Assembly (NCBI GenBank): GCA_003215315.1
Contig: QCKO01000004.1
Span: 1-64,000 of the forward strand
From: Prochlorococcus sp. AG-409-P19
GTDB lineage: Bacteria > Cyanobacteriota > Cyanobacteriia > PCC-6307 > Cyanobiaceae
Direction of reading: 5' to 3'
Length of the DNA: 64,000 nucleotides
Part shown: positions 57,260 through 64,000 of the stretch, piece by piece
Position numbering within the stretch: the stretch's first letter is position 1
Layout: each line of letters starts with the position of its first letter
The notes under the pieces: generated by a model
Told to the model about the DNA's origin: nothing
Databases searched by the model: none
What the model saw: the letters and a program-made list of their open reading frames with translations, nothing else
Translations under genes and position numbers: made by a program

Positions 57260-58045
57260 GTGTCAAAAACCACAAAAGTGGTCGAAATAGAAAACCTCTC
57301 AATGCAATGGGGACACAAACCAGTCCTTAATGAGCTTAATCTAATCATGCAAAAAGGAGAGCATCTGGCAATAGTTGGGCCGTCAGGGTGTGGAAAGTCT
57401 ACAATTCTTCGTCTCTTAGCAGGGCTTCTATTACCCTCAAATGGAAAACTAAATTTATTTGGAATCAAACAAGATTATCTAAGACTTGATCAAACAGACC
57501 CTCCCGATGTGCGTTTAGTTTTTCAGAATCCAGCTTTATTAGGATCTCTCACAGTCAAAGAAAATGTAGGTTTTATTTTAAAAAAAAATAGCTCATTATC
57601 AGATCAAGAAATAAATGAATCAGTCATCAATTGTCTTAAGCAAGTAGGTCTATATGATGTTGCCGAAAAACTGCCAGGCCAACTTAGTGGAGGGATGCAA
57701 AAGCGTGTAAGTTTCGCAAGAGCATTAATGAATGATCCATTAAGAAAAAAAAGCACTGTGCCATTACTTTTGTACGATGAACCAACTGCAGGATTAGATC
57801 CAATTGCATGCACAAGAATAGAAGACCTTATTGTTAAAACTACTAATGTTGCCTCTGCTTGCTCAATAGTAGTTAGTCATGTTCTTAGTACAATTGAAAG
57901 AACTGCAACCAGAGTAGTGATGCTTTATGACGGCAAATTCCAATGGGATGGCTCTATACAAGAATTCAAACAAAGTGAAAATTCTTATGTCAAACAGTTC
58001 AGAGAAGGTAATCTTTTAGGGCCAATGCAACCTGAGGAAATCTAA
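57260..58045 (+). CDS. ABC transporter ATP-binding protein (Mla/MCE type)
   Basis: 261 residues. Walker A G-P-S-G-C-G-K-S-T (40-48), signature L-S-G-G-M-Q-K-R-V, Walker B L-L-Y-D-E-P-T-A-G-L-D-P. Methionine-glutamine in the signature is usual for MlaF-like ATPases. It is 6 bases before an MCE-domain gene, so the pair works in lipid transport between membranes. Start is GTG at 57260 (M-S-K-T-T); a nearby ATG is in another frame. No permease (MlaE) in the window. Confidence 0.9.
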   Translation: MSKTTKVVEIENLSMQWGHKPVLNELNLIMQKGEHLAIVGPSGCGKSTILRLLAGLLLPSNGKLNLFGIKQDYLRLDQTDPPDVRLVFQNPALLGSLTVKENVGFILKKNSSLSDQEINESVINCLKQVGLYDVAEKLPGQLSGGMQKRVSFARALMNDPLRKKSTVPLLLYDEPTAGLDPIACTRIEDLIVKTTNVASACSIVVSHVLSTIERTATRVVMLYDGKFQWDGSIQEFKQSENSYVKQFREGNLLGPMQPEEI

Positions 58046-58051
58046 AAGTTC

Positions 58052-58897
58052 ATGCGACGAAGTCTTCGTGATGCCATTGTTGGTTTTTCTCTTTTAGGAG
58101 GAGTTTTAATCTTCTCTGGAACAATGCTTTGGCTAAGAGGATTTCGCATTGGATCCAATTCATGGGAAGTTGAAGCCACCTTTAATGATGCAACTGGACT
58201 CGCAGAAATGTCTCCAGTAACATATAGAGGAATTATTGTTGGCTCAATTAAGAAGATTAGCTTCACACCTGAATCAGTAAATGCTCGAATAGTTATCAAC
58301 AAAAAAGATCTTATTTTACCTAAACCTGTAACAGCTAAAATCACCACCAGCTCAGTCCTTGGTGGAGACGCACAATTATCTCTAATATCACTTAACTCTA
58401 TAAAAAATAAAAAATTAAATCCTCCACAATCAAGTCTTTGCAATCGAAAAGAAATTCTATGCAAAGATGATATTATAAAAGGAGAAAAGATGATAAGCAT
58501 ATCAACATTAACTGAAGGTATTGAAGGCATTATTGATGAAGCAGACAAGCAAGATATTATTGACAAAGTATCCAAATCTATAGATCAATTTGATCAGACC
58601 CAAGCAAACTTAGATGAGCTTATATTATTATCAAAATTAGAACTTTTAAGAGCTGCTCCAATAATCAATGAATTAAACAAAGCTTCTACCCATCTGGCAA
58701 ATATACTTTCAAGTATTGACAATCCACAAACCTTAAATGACATTAAGGAAGTAGCCCATGTAACTAATTCACTAACCAAGAAAATTGACTCTATGAGTAG
58801 TGATATAGATGAAATAATCAAGGATAAAGAACTTATCGAAGCAATAAGAAGCGTCACAATTGGTCTTGGCAAATTATTTAATGAAATCTATCCTTAA
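58052..58897 (+). CDS. MCE/MlaD-family substrate-binding protein
   Basis: 281 residues: one N-terminal span (I-V-G-F-S-L-L-G-G-V-L-I-F-S-G-T-M-L-W-L, 9-28) and an MCE domain at about 37-115 (A-T-F-N-D-A-T-G-L-A-E-M-S-P-V-T-Y-R-G, with V-G-S-I and T-S-S-V-L-G-G). The C-terminal part is helical and may form a coiled tube. It carries phospholipid through the periplasm with the ABC ATPase upstream. ATG start. Confidence 0.9.
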   Translation: MRRSLRDAIVGFSLLGGVLIFSGTMLWLRGFRIGSNSWEVEATFNDATGLAEMSPVTYRGIIVGSIKKISFTPESVNARIVINKKDLILPKPVTAKITTSSVLGGDAQLSLISLNSIKNKKLNPPQSSLCNRKEILCKDDIIKGEKMISISTLTEGIEGIIDEADKQDIIDKVSKSIDQFDQTQANLDELILLSKLELLRAAPIINELNKASTHLANILSSIDNPQTLNDIKEVAHVTNSLTKKIDSMSSDIDEIIKDKELIEAIRSVTIGLGKLFNEIYP

Positions 58898-58928
58898 CCA
58901 ATAAATTTACTATATTTTTATTAAAACA

Positions 58929-61085
58929 TTAAGTGACTGAGTTAATTGCATCCATAGCAATAGAAGCAATAGCTTGATCAGTTGCCTTTGGAAGTTGTAC
59001 ATATTTACCACCAGCTGCATCTGCTAATTCTTTACCCATGCCGCTAGCAATAAATTTTCTTTCTGTATCAATTACTAATAATTTCAATCCAATAGTTCTA
59101 TACCTTGCAGCCACATCAAGAACTTCTTGTTTTAAGTCAGGGGGGTCTTCTCCTTCCAAAACGGGCTGGGCCAATGAAGTACTGAGAGGAACATTTCCTC
59201 TACCATCAGTAATCGCTACAACGACAACTTGCCCCAAATCGCCCGTAGCCAAAGCATTAGCCCCTACTCTTGCGGCTTGTGTTAATCCATGAGCAAGAGG
59301 AGACCCACCTCCACAGGGCATAGTTTCAAGCCTCCTCTTTGCTGCAGTAATTGATCGGGTTGGAGGCAAAAGGACTTCTGCTTGATCTCCTCTAAATGGG
59401 ATCAACGAAACTTCATCACGATTTTCATAAGCCTCTGTCAGCAATCTAATTACTGCACCTTTAGCACTTTGCATTCGATTTAATGCCATTGAGCCACTCG
59501 CATCAACCAAAAAGATAACTAAAGCACCTGCTTTCCTTTGCAATAACTTTGCTCGTAAATCTCCTTCTTCAACTATTACCTTCTTCTCAGGGTTTCTCTC
59601 TCTTCTGGCTTTTTGATAAGGAGCTGCTGCTCTTAATGTTGCATCAACTGCAATTCTCTTAACAGGTCCTCGAGGAAGAATAGGTTTTACATATCTACCT
59701 CGATTATCACTTAAAACTGCTGAGCGACTTCCACTATTCCCACTTTTGGATTTTGCAGAGGCAAAAAGCAAAAGATCTGGGTCAACCTCGCAAGCTTCGG
59801 GGTCAAGCATAAATTCTTCTGGAATTGGAGGAGATGACTCTTGATCTTGATCTTCATCTTCATCTTCATCTTGTTCTTCATCTTCTTGCTCTGAATCATC
59901 AGATTGTTCTGGAGGGGGCGGTTGTTGCTGTTCTTCTGGGGGAGGAGGATCCATTTCTTCATCTTGAGGTGGAATTTGAAGTGCTCTTGGAGCAATAACT
60001 AACCTAACTGCAACTTTTAAATCCTCAGCATTTACTGCATCTCTTCCACTAAGCGCAGCATGAGCTTTTGCTACTCGAACTGCATACAACTCTGATCGAT
60101 GCCCTTCCACAGCGCCTCTAAGAGCTTCAAGAACTAAGTATTTAATCTGCTCTTCAGTAATCTGAACATCTGTAACCCATTGTCTTGCTAAAAGTAATTG
60201 TGTAGATAAAGCCTCTGTATCTTGGGACCATTTCTTCGCAAAAGACTCACTACTCTGTCCATGAGCAATTGCAGATTGAGTTATCTCTACTCTCTGCTCA
60301 TTACTTATTAATTGGTCAGCAGATAAAACAATTGCGAATCGATCTAACAAGTGATCTCTTAAAGCTCCTTCTTCAGGGTTATATGTAGCTATCAACAAAG
60401 GTCGGCATGGATGAGAAAGACTTAACCCTTCTCTCTCTACTCGATTTTCACCAGCCCCTACAGAAGCTAAAATCAAATTCACTATTCCATCATCAAGAAG
60501 ATTTAGTTCATCAACATATAAAACTCCTCTATGAGCCTCAGCCAAGAGACCTGGTTGAAAAACAGGGGAACCACTGGACAAAGATGCTGCAACATCAACA
60601 GCACCTACCAATCTATCTTCAGTAATCCCAAGTGGAACTTGGACAAATGGCGCAGCAATAACCTTTTTGGGTATCTCAGAATCATCTTCTGTATTCACTA
60701 TTGATGATATTTCTTTTTCAAAAAGTTTTCTGGATGGTTCATCCCATTCTTCTGGTGAATATGGATCTAAATTTCTTCCAACTGGAGTTATTTTTTGATC
60801 TACATCTCCATCTGTTCCCTCTCTTTTCTTTTCAAGATCAAGCACCTCAATAGGAGGAAGCAAAGCATGGAGACCTCTAGCTAAAACTGATTTACCTGTA
60901 CCTCTGCCTCCTGCAATGATCACACCACCTAATCCAGGATCAACTGCGGCAAGCATCAAAGCTAACTTTAGGGTTCCATGACCAGTGATTGCTGCGAGTG
61001 GGAAAGCTCTCGTAGCTAAATCACTTAAAAATTTATCTTCCTGATTTGAAGGTTTTTCGGTAACCTTAGATCCGCTGGAAACCAT
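58929..61085 (-). CDS. chlD: magnesium chelatase ATPase subunit D
   Basis: Puts Mg into protoporphyrin IX with ChlI and ChlH, first committed step to chlorophyll. 718 residues: N-terminal AAA-like domain ([14 protein letters not shown], about 57-70), a proline- and acid-rich linker near 370-430, and a C-terminal von Willebrand A domain with the MIDAS motif D-A-S-G-S-M. The linker holds an Asp/Glu tract encoded by a hexamer repeat (separate entry). ATG start at 61085. Confidence 0.97.
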   Translation of the reverse strand: MVSSGSKVTEKPSNQEDKFLSDLATRAFPLAAITGHGTLKLALMLAAVDPGLGGVIIAGGRGTGKSVLARGLHALLPPIEVLDLEKKREGTDGDVDQKITPVGRNLDPYSPEEWDEPSRKLFEKEISSIVNTEDDSEIPKKVIAAPFVQVPLGITEDRLVGAVDVAASLSSGSPVFQPGLLAEAHRGVLYVDELNLLDDGIVNLILASVGAGENRVEREGLSLSHPCRPLLIATYNPEEGALRDHLLDRFAIVLSADQLISNEQRVEITQSAIAHGQSSESFAKKWSQDTEALSTQLLLARQWVTDVQITEEQIKYLVLEALRGAVEGHRSELYAVRVAKAHAALSGRDAVNAEDLKVAVRLVIAPRALQIPPQDEEMDPPPPEEQQQPPPPEQSDDSEQEDEEQDEDEDEDQDQESSPPIPEEFMLDPEACEVDPDLLLFASAKSKSGNSGSRSAVLSDNRGRYVKPILPRGPVKRIAVDATLRAAAPYQKARRERNPEKKVIVEEGDLRAKLLQRKAGALVIFLVDASGSMALNRMQSAKGAVIRLLTEAYENRDEVSLIPFRGDQAEVLLPPTRSITAAKRRLETMPCGGGSPLAHGLTQAARVGANALATGDLGQVVVVAITDGRGNVPLSTSLAQPVLEGEDPPDLKQEVLDVAARYRTIGLKLLVIDTERKFIASGMGKELADAAGGKYVQLPKATDQAIASIAMDAINSVT
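59840..59896. repeat. hexanucleotide repeat in chlD linker
   Basis: Imperfect tandem copies of ATCTTC/ATCTTG on the plus strand encode an alternating Asp/Glu/Gln run in the ChlD linker. It is in frame and six-base, so copy changes keep the frame. The length of this acidic tract may vary between strains. Confidence 0.6.
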
Positions 61086-61132
61086 AAATTTCTCTAACGA
61101 GTCATATATTTACAAGTCTCTCTGATGATCGC

Positions 61133-61720
61133 ATGAGTTGTCCAAAAGTATCACCATTAAGTACACTTTCGATTGCAATTGGAGCCAATCTACCAAGCAA
61201 GTTTGGGGATCCAGAGTCAACACTAGTAGCAATAAGGCCTAAAATAGAACAAACCATTTACATCTGGTCGAATTCTTGTACTACAGGACTAATTGAAGAA
61301 GAAGAAAAAAAAGCTATAGATTCCTTTAGATTCCGTTGGTCTCCTTTATATGAAACTGATGCGATAGGAGGACCACCGAATCAACCTAACTTTGTCAATG
61401 CTGTGGTAGTAGTCGATGGAAATGTTTTTTCTACTATTAAGCCCACTAAAGAATTGGCGCATAAGTTATTAGTTAGATTATTATCTCTAGAAAAAATCTT
61501 TGGCAGGGATCGTACTAAGAATGAAATTCCTTGGGGTCCAAGAATCATTGATATTGATCTAATCTCTTGGGGCGCATTGCAAATTCAAACAAAAGAACTT
61601 ACTCTTCCTCATCCAAGAATGACTGAAAGGACCTTTGTTCTAGTTCCCTTAGCCGCCGCTTTATCCTCAACGGAAGGAAACCCTCGCGAAATAATCACTA
61701 GAAAAGACTGGTCAACATAA
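61133..61720 (+). CDS. folK: 2-amino-4-hydroxy-6-hydroxymethyldihydropteridine pyrophosphokinase (HPPK)
   Basis: Folate pathway step that pyrophosphorylates the pterin. 195 residues; S-I-A-I-G-A-N-L-P at the start of the domain, Y-E-T-D-A-I-G-G-P-P-N-Q-P-N-F-V-N-A-V-V, and F-G-R-D-R-T-K-N-E-I-P-W-G-P-R-I-I-D-I-D-L, the HPPK signature. ATG start. Divergent from chlD, 47 bases between the starts. Confidence 0.93.
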   Translation: MSCPKVSPLSTLSIAIGANLPSKFGDPESTLVAIRPKIEQTIYIWSNSCTTGLIEEEEKKAIDSFRFRWSPLYETDAIGGPPNQPNFVNAVVVVDGNVFSTIKPTKELAHKLLVRLLSLEKIFGRDRTKNEIPWGPRIIDIDLISWGALQIQTKELTLPHPRMTERTFVLVPLAAALSSTEGNPREIITRKDWST

Positions 61721-61790
61721 ATCATGTTTCTAAAATAATTCTCGTTTTGAAGTATGCATAAGTCATCCTTAAATAGAAACAGAGACAGTT

Positions 61791-62351
61791 ATGGCATTAT
61801 CAGCTCCTGAACCATCACGAATTCTTGAAACAAAAGCTAGTCTAAATGCAAACAAAATTCGCTTCGAAATAAATCGAATCGAAATGCCAATTGGTCTTGA
61901 AGGCGTATTTGGAATTGTCAAACATCCTGGAGCAGCTCTAGTAGTGCCAATTGCAGCAAATGGTGAAGTGATAATTTTGCGTCAATACAGATTTGCTTGT
62001 TCTAGAAGGATCTTAGAATTTCCTGCTGGCACACTTGAATCTGGAGAAAAGCCATTAGAGTCTATACAAAGAGAAATTCAAGAAGAAAGCGGATACAAAG
62101 CAAAACGATGGGACTCTCTGGGCACGATGCTCCCCTGTCCTGGTTATTCAGATGAAATAATTCATCTTTTCCTTGCTAGAGACCTAATAAAGCTAGAAGA
62201 ACAACCAGTAGGTGATCCAGATGAAGACATAGAAGTCTTAAGAATGACACCAGAGGAACTCAACAACTTAATAGCATCTGGTGAAGAAGCTTTAGATGGA
62301 AAAAGCATAACTGCTTGGTTCAGAGCGAACCAATTACTAAAAAATCTTTAA
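61791..62351 (+). CDS. NUDIX hydrolase (ADP-ribose pyrophosphatase-like)
   Basis: 186 residues. NUDIX box at residues 80-102 with G80, E86, R94, E95, E98 and E99 in order (G-x5-E-x7-R-E-I-Q-E-E-S-G-Y). The N-terminal fold (V-V-P-I-A-A-N-G-E-V-I-I-L-R-Q-Y-R) and E-F-P-A-G-T-L are of the ADP-ribose pyrophosphatase group, though other nucleoside-diphosphate derivatives are possible. ATG start. Its stop overlaps the photolyase start by one base (TAATG), a coupled pair. Confidence 0.9.
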   Translation: MALSAPEPSRILETKASLNANKIRFEINRIEMPIGLEGVFGIVKHPGAALVVPIAANGEVIILRQYRFACSRRILEFPAGTLESGEKPLESIQREIQEESGYKAKRWDSLGTMLPCPGYSDEIIHLFLARDLIKLEEQPVGDPDEDIEVLRMTPEELNNLIASGEEALDGKSITAWFRANQLLKNL

Positions 62352-63835
62352 TGGGAAAAAATCGCTTACTTTTTTGGCATAGACGCGACTTAAGAATCAA
62401 TGATAATAAAGGCTTATCATTAGCCGCATCATCTTCTAAATCCATAACAGGTATTTATATCTTAGATCCAGCAATAATCGAGTGTAAAGAAGGTCCATTG
62501 GCAATGGCTGAATCTAAAATTTGGTTTCTTGCTAAGTCACTACTAGAATTACAAAAAAGTTGGGAAGCAATAGGAAGTAGATTATTAATTATAAAAGGTA
62601 ATCCAATCAAAAAAATACCTTATCTAGCAAAGATCCTAGAAATCGATGCCATCTATGCAAACAAAAATATAGAGCCATATGAAACTTTTAGAGACGAAAG
62701 AATCAAGAAATCATTAGCAGAAATCAATATAAACTTTCATCTCAACCTAGATCACTTACTAGTAAACCCTCAAGAGATCAAAACCCTGAATCAATCTTAT
62801 TATAAAGTTTACAGCCCCTTTCTTAGAAAATGGAATTCAATAATTGATTTAAAAAAAGATCAAGAAGGATTAATAAGTACATATTCATCAAATTATAAAT
62901 TTGATGACTTAAATGAGAGTGAGTTAATTTCGCTAACAAATGGAAAATGCGAAGCGAGTCAAGAGAAAAACAAAGAAGTCATAAAATTTTTAATCAAGGA
63001 CAATGATTTTAATAATTTGAAAAAATGTCCATGTATTCCAGGTGAAAAGGGAGCAAGAAAGCAAATGTTGATATTCACTGTAGATGGACACATAAACAAA
63101 TATAAACAAGAAAGAGATTATCCTTTCAAAAGTTCCACTTCATTTCTTAGTGCTGCACTTTCTCTAGGGACAATTAGTTGCAGGGAGGTATATAACAATG
63201 CAATATCAGCAAGAAAGTTTATATATAACAAAAGTGATTTTGATTCTATAGAAACATGGATCAAAGAACTTGTTTGGAGAGAGTTTTACCAAAATGCACT
63301 ATTAAACTTTCCTGAATTACAAAAAGGTCCATATCAAAAAAAATGGAAGAATTTTCCATGGCAAAATAATTTAGAATGGTTCAAAGCCTGGAAGGATGGT
63401 CTTACTGGAGTCCCTATAATTGATGCAGCGATGAGAGAACTTAACCAAACCGGTTGGATGCACAATCGTTGCAGAATGATAGTAGCTTCTTTTCTTGTAA
63501 AGGATCTAATAACAGATTGGAAATATGGAGAAGAATATTTTATGCAAAATTTAGTCGATGGTGACCTTGCAGCTAACAACGGAGGGTGGCAATGGAGTGC
63601 TAGTAGTGGTATGGATACCAAGCCTTTACGAATATTTAATCCTTATACCCAAACTTCGAAATTCGACCGCAATGCTGAATACATTCGCCAATGGATTCCC
63701 GAAATCTCTCATATTGCAAACTCAGATTTAATAACTGGAGACATACCACCTTTAGAGAGAGCTAATTACCCAACAGCAATAATTAACCATAAAGAACAAC
63801 AAGCAACTTTCAAACAGATATATTCATCTATATAA
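62351..63835 (+). CDS. phrA: deoxyribodipyrimidine photolyase (class I)
   Basis: Repairs UV-made pyrimidine dimers with blue light, with FAD. 494 residues from the ATG at 62351 (a longer frame to 62315 only extends back into the NUDIX gene). N-terminal L-L-F-W-H-R-R-D-L-R-I-N-D-N-K-G is the antenna-domain start, and W-M-H-N-R-C-R-M-I-V-A-S-F-L-V-K-D-L with G-G-W-Q-W-S-A-S-S-G is the FAD/DNA site of class I photolyases. The two genes, NUDIX and photolyase, are often linked in cyanobacteria (from memory). Confidence 0.95.
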   Translation: MGKNRLLFWHRRDLRINDNKGLSLAASSSKSITGIYILDPAIIECKEGPLAMAESKIWFLAKSLLELQKSWEAIGSRLLIIKGNPIKKIPYLAKILEIDAIYANKNIEPYETFRDERIKKSLAEININFHLNLDHLLVNPQEIKTLNQSYYKVYSPFLRKWNSIIDLKKDQEGLISTYSSNYKFDDLNESELISLTNGKCEASQEKNKEVIKFLIKDNDFNNLKKCPCIPGEKGARKQMLIFTVDGHINKYKQERDYPFKSSTSFLSAALSLGTISCREVYNNAISARKFIYNKSDFDSIETWIKELVWREFYQNALLNFPELQKGPYQKKWKNFPWQNNLEWFKAWKDGLTGVPIIDAAMRELNQTGWMHNRCRMIVASFLVKDLITDWKYGEEYFMQNLVDGDLAANNGGWQWSASSGMDTKPLRIFNPYTQTSKFDRNAEYIRQWIPEISHIANSDLITGDIPPLERANYPTAIINHKEQQATFKQIYSSI

Positions 63836-63848
63836 ACATTAATATGAC

Positions 63849-64000
63849 TCACCCAAACCACGAGGGTTCCTCTCCAGGATTCCATTTAATATTGCAACCG
63901 ATAGAAGGCTTCTGATCAATGGAAATTGTTTCATCATTCAACAAAGAATCTATAGCAAATTGAATATCTTTACCAGTAACAGGAATATCATTACCTGGTC
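63849..64000 (-). CDS. thioredoxin-family protein, C-terminal part only
   Basis: Minus-strand frame running past the end of the window. The visible 50 residues read P-G-N-D-I-P-V-T-G-K-D-I-Q-F-A-I-D and end S-I-G-C-N-I-K-W-N-P-G-E-E-P and W-F-G. I recognise the C-terminal G-C-N-I-K-W-x-P-G-x-E-P pattern from thioredoxin-like, peroxiredoxin-type proteins of cyanobacteria. The N-terminal, catalytic part lies outside the window, so the subfamily cannot be settled. Confidence 0.75.
   Translation of the reverse strand, partial: PGNDIPVTGKDIQFAIDSLLNDETISIDQKPSIGCNIKWNPGEEPSWFG

Noticed and set aside
58042..58872. Minus-strand frames of 177 and 92 codons in the MCE gene
   Set aside because: Shadows of the MCE-domain gene; no domain and no ribosome-binding site.

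Overview
The window comes from a low-light-adapted Prochlorococcus, or a very close relative. The evidence is the low GC content, the photosystem and cytochrome b6f genes of marine picocyanobacterial type (psaE, psbB, psbM, psbT, psbE, psbL, psbJ, petB, petD), very short intergenic spaces, and above all a small phycoerythrin (PE-III) locus with cpeB and cpeA but no phycobilisome core genes. I cannot name the strain from sequence alone.

Layout. 1-5 kb: the end of a TPR-sulfotransferase gene, a relic of a second sulfotransferase on the opposite strand, a structured candidate small RNA, and a run of small hypothetical genes plus one VTT-domain membrane protein; this looks like strain-variable DNA. 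5-10 kb: aldehyde dehydrogenase, a LysM protein, an unrecognised DNA-binding-like protein, psaE and mutM. 10-15.4 kb: an rRNA operon on the minus strand (16S, tRNA-Ile, tRNA-Ala, 23S, 5S). 16-25 kb: a GH100 invertase, petB-petD, ctpA, an HD phosphohydrolase, minC-minD-minE, tRNA-Thr, a TsaC-like gene and prmC. 25-33.7 kb: psbM, psbB-psbT, nrdR, rpsA, a HAD phosphatase, metK, a ribulose-type sugar kinase, a DUF2470 protein and tRNA-Phe. 34-36 kb: small hypothetical genes and a UDP-glucuronate decarboxylase. 36.4-44.4 kb: the phycoerythrin locus (pucC-like, linker ppeC, lyases cpeS, cpeT, cpeY, a cpeF-like gene, cpeZ, then cpeA and cpeB). 44.5-51.8 kb: uvrD, a CCA/poly(A) polymerase, an oxidoreductase-SelD fusion and mtnP. 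51.8-54 kb: a photosystem II assembly cluster (rub, ycf48, psbE, psbL, psbJ). 54-64 kb: ndhC-ndhK-ndhJ, a CofD-like protein, an Mla-type ABC/MCE pair, chlD, folK, a NUDIX hydrolase, phrA and the end of a thioredoxin-family gene.

How the genes fit together. Most of the window is core photosynthetic housekeeping. The phycoerythrin locus is self-consistent: each lyase present has a cysteine target in CpeA or CpeB, and the lyase I do not see (CpeU) would act on the one canonical alpha cysteine that is missing. The rub-ycf48-psbE-psbL-psbJ cluster joins PSII subunits with PSII assembly factors, but psbF, expected between psbE and psbL, is not there; only 27 bases separate the two genes.

The strongest leads are the missing psbF, the small RNA at about 1680-1768 whose loop carries a Yfr1-like core, the lyase/cysteine match, and the SelD fusion. 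I see no CRISPR array, insertion sequence or prophage.
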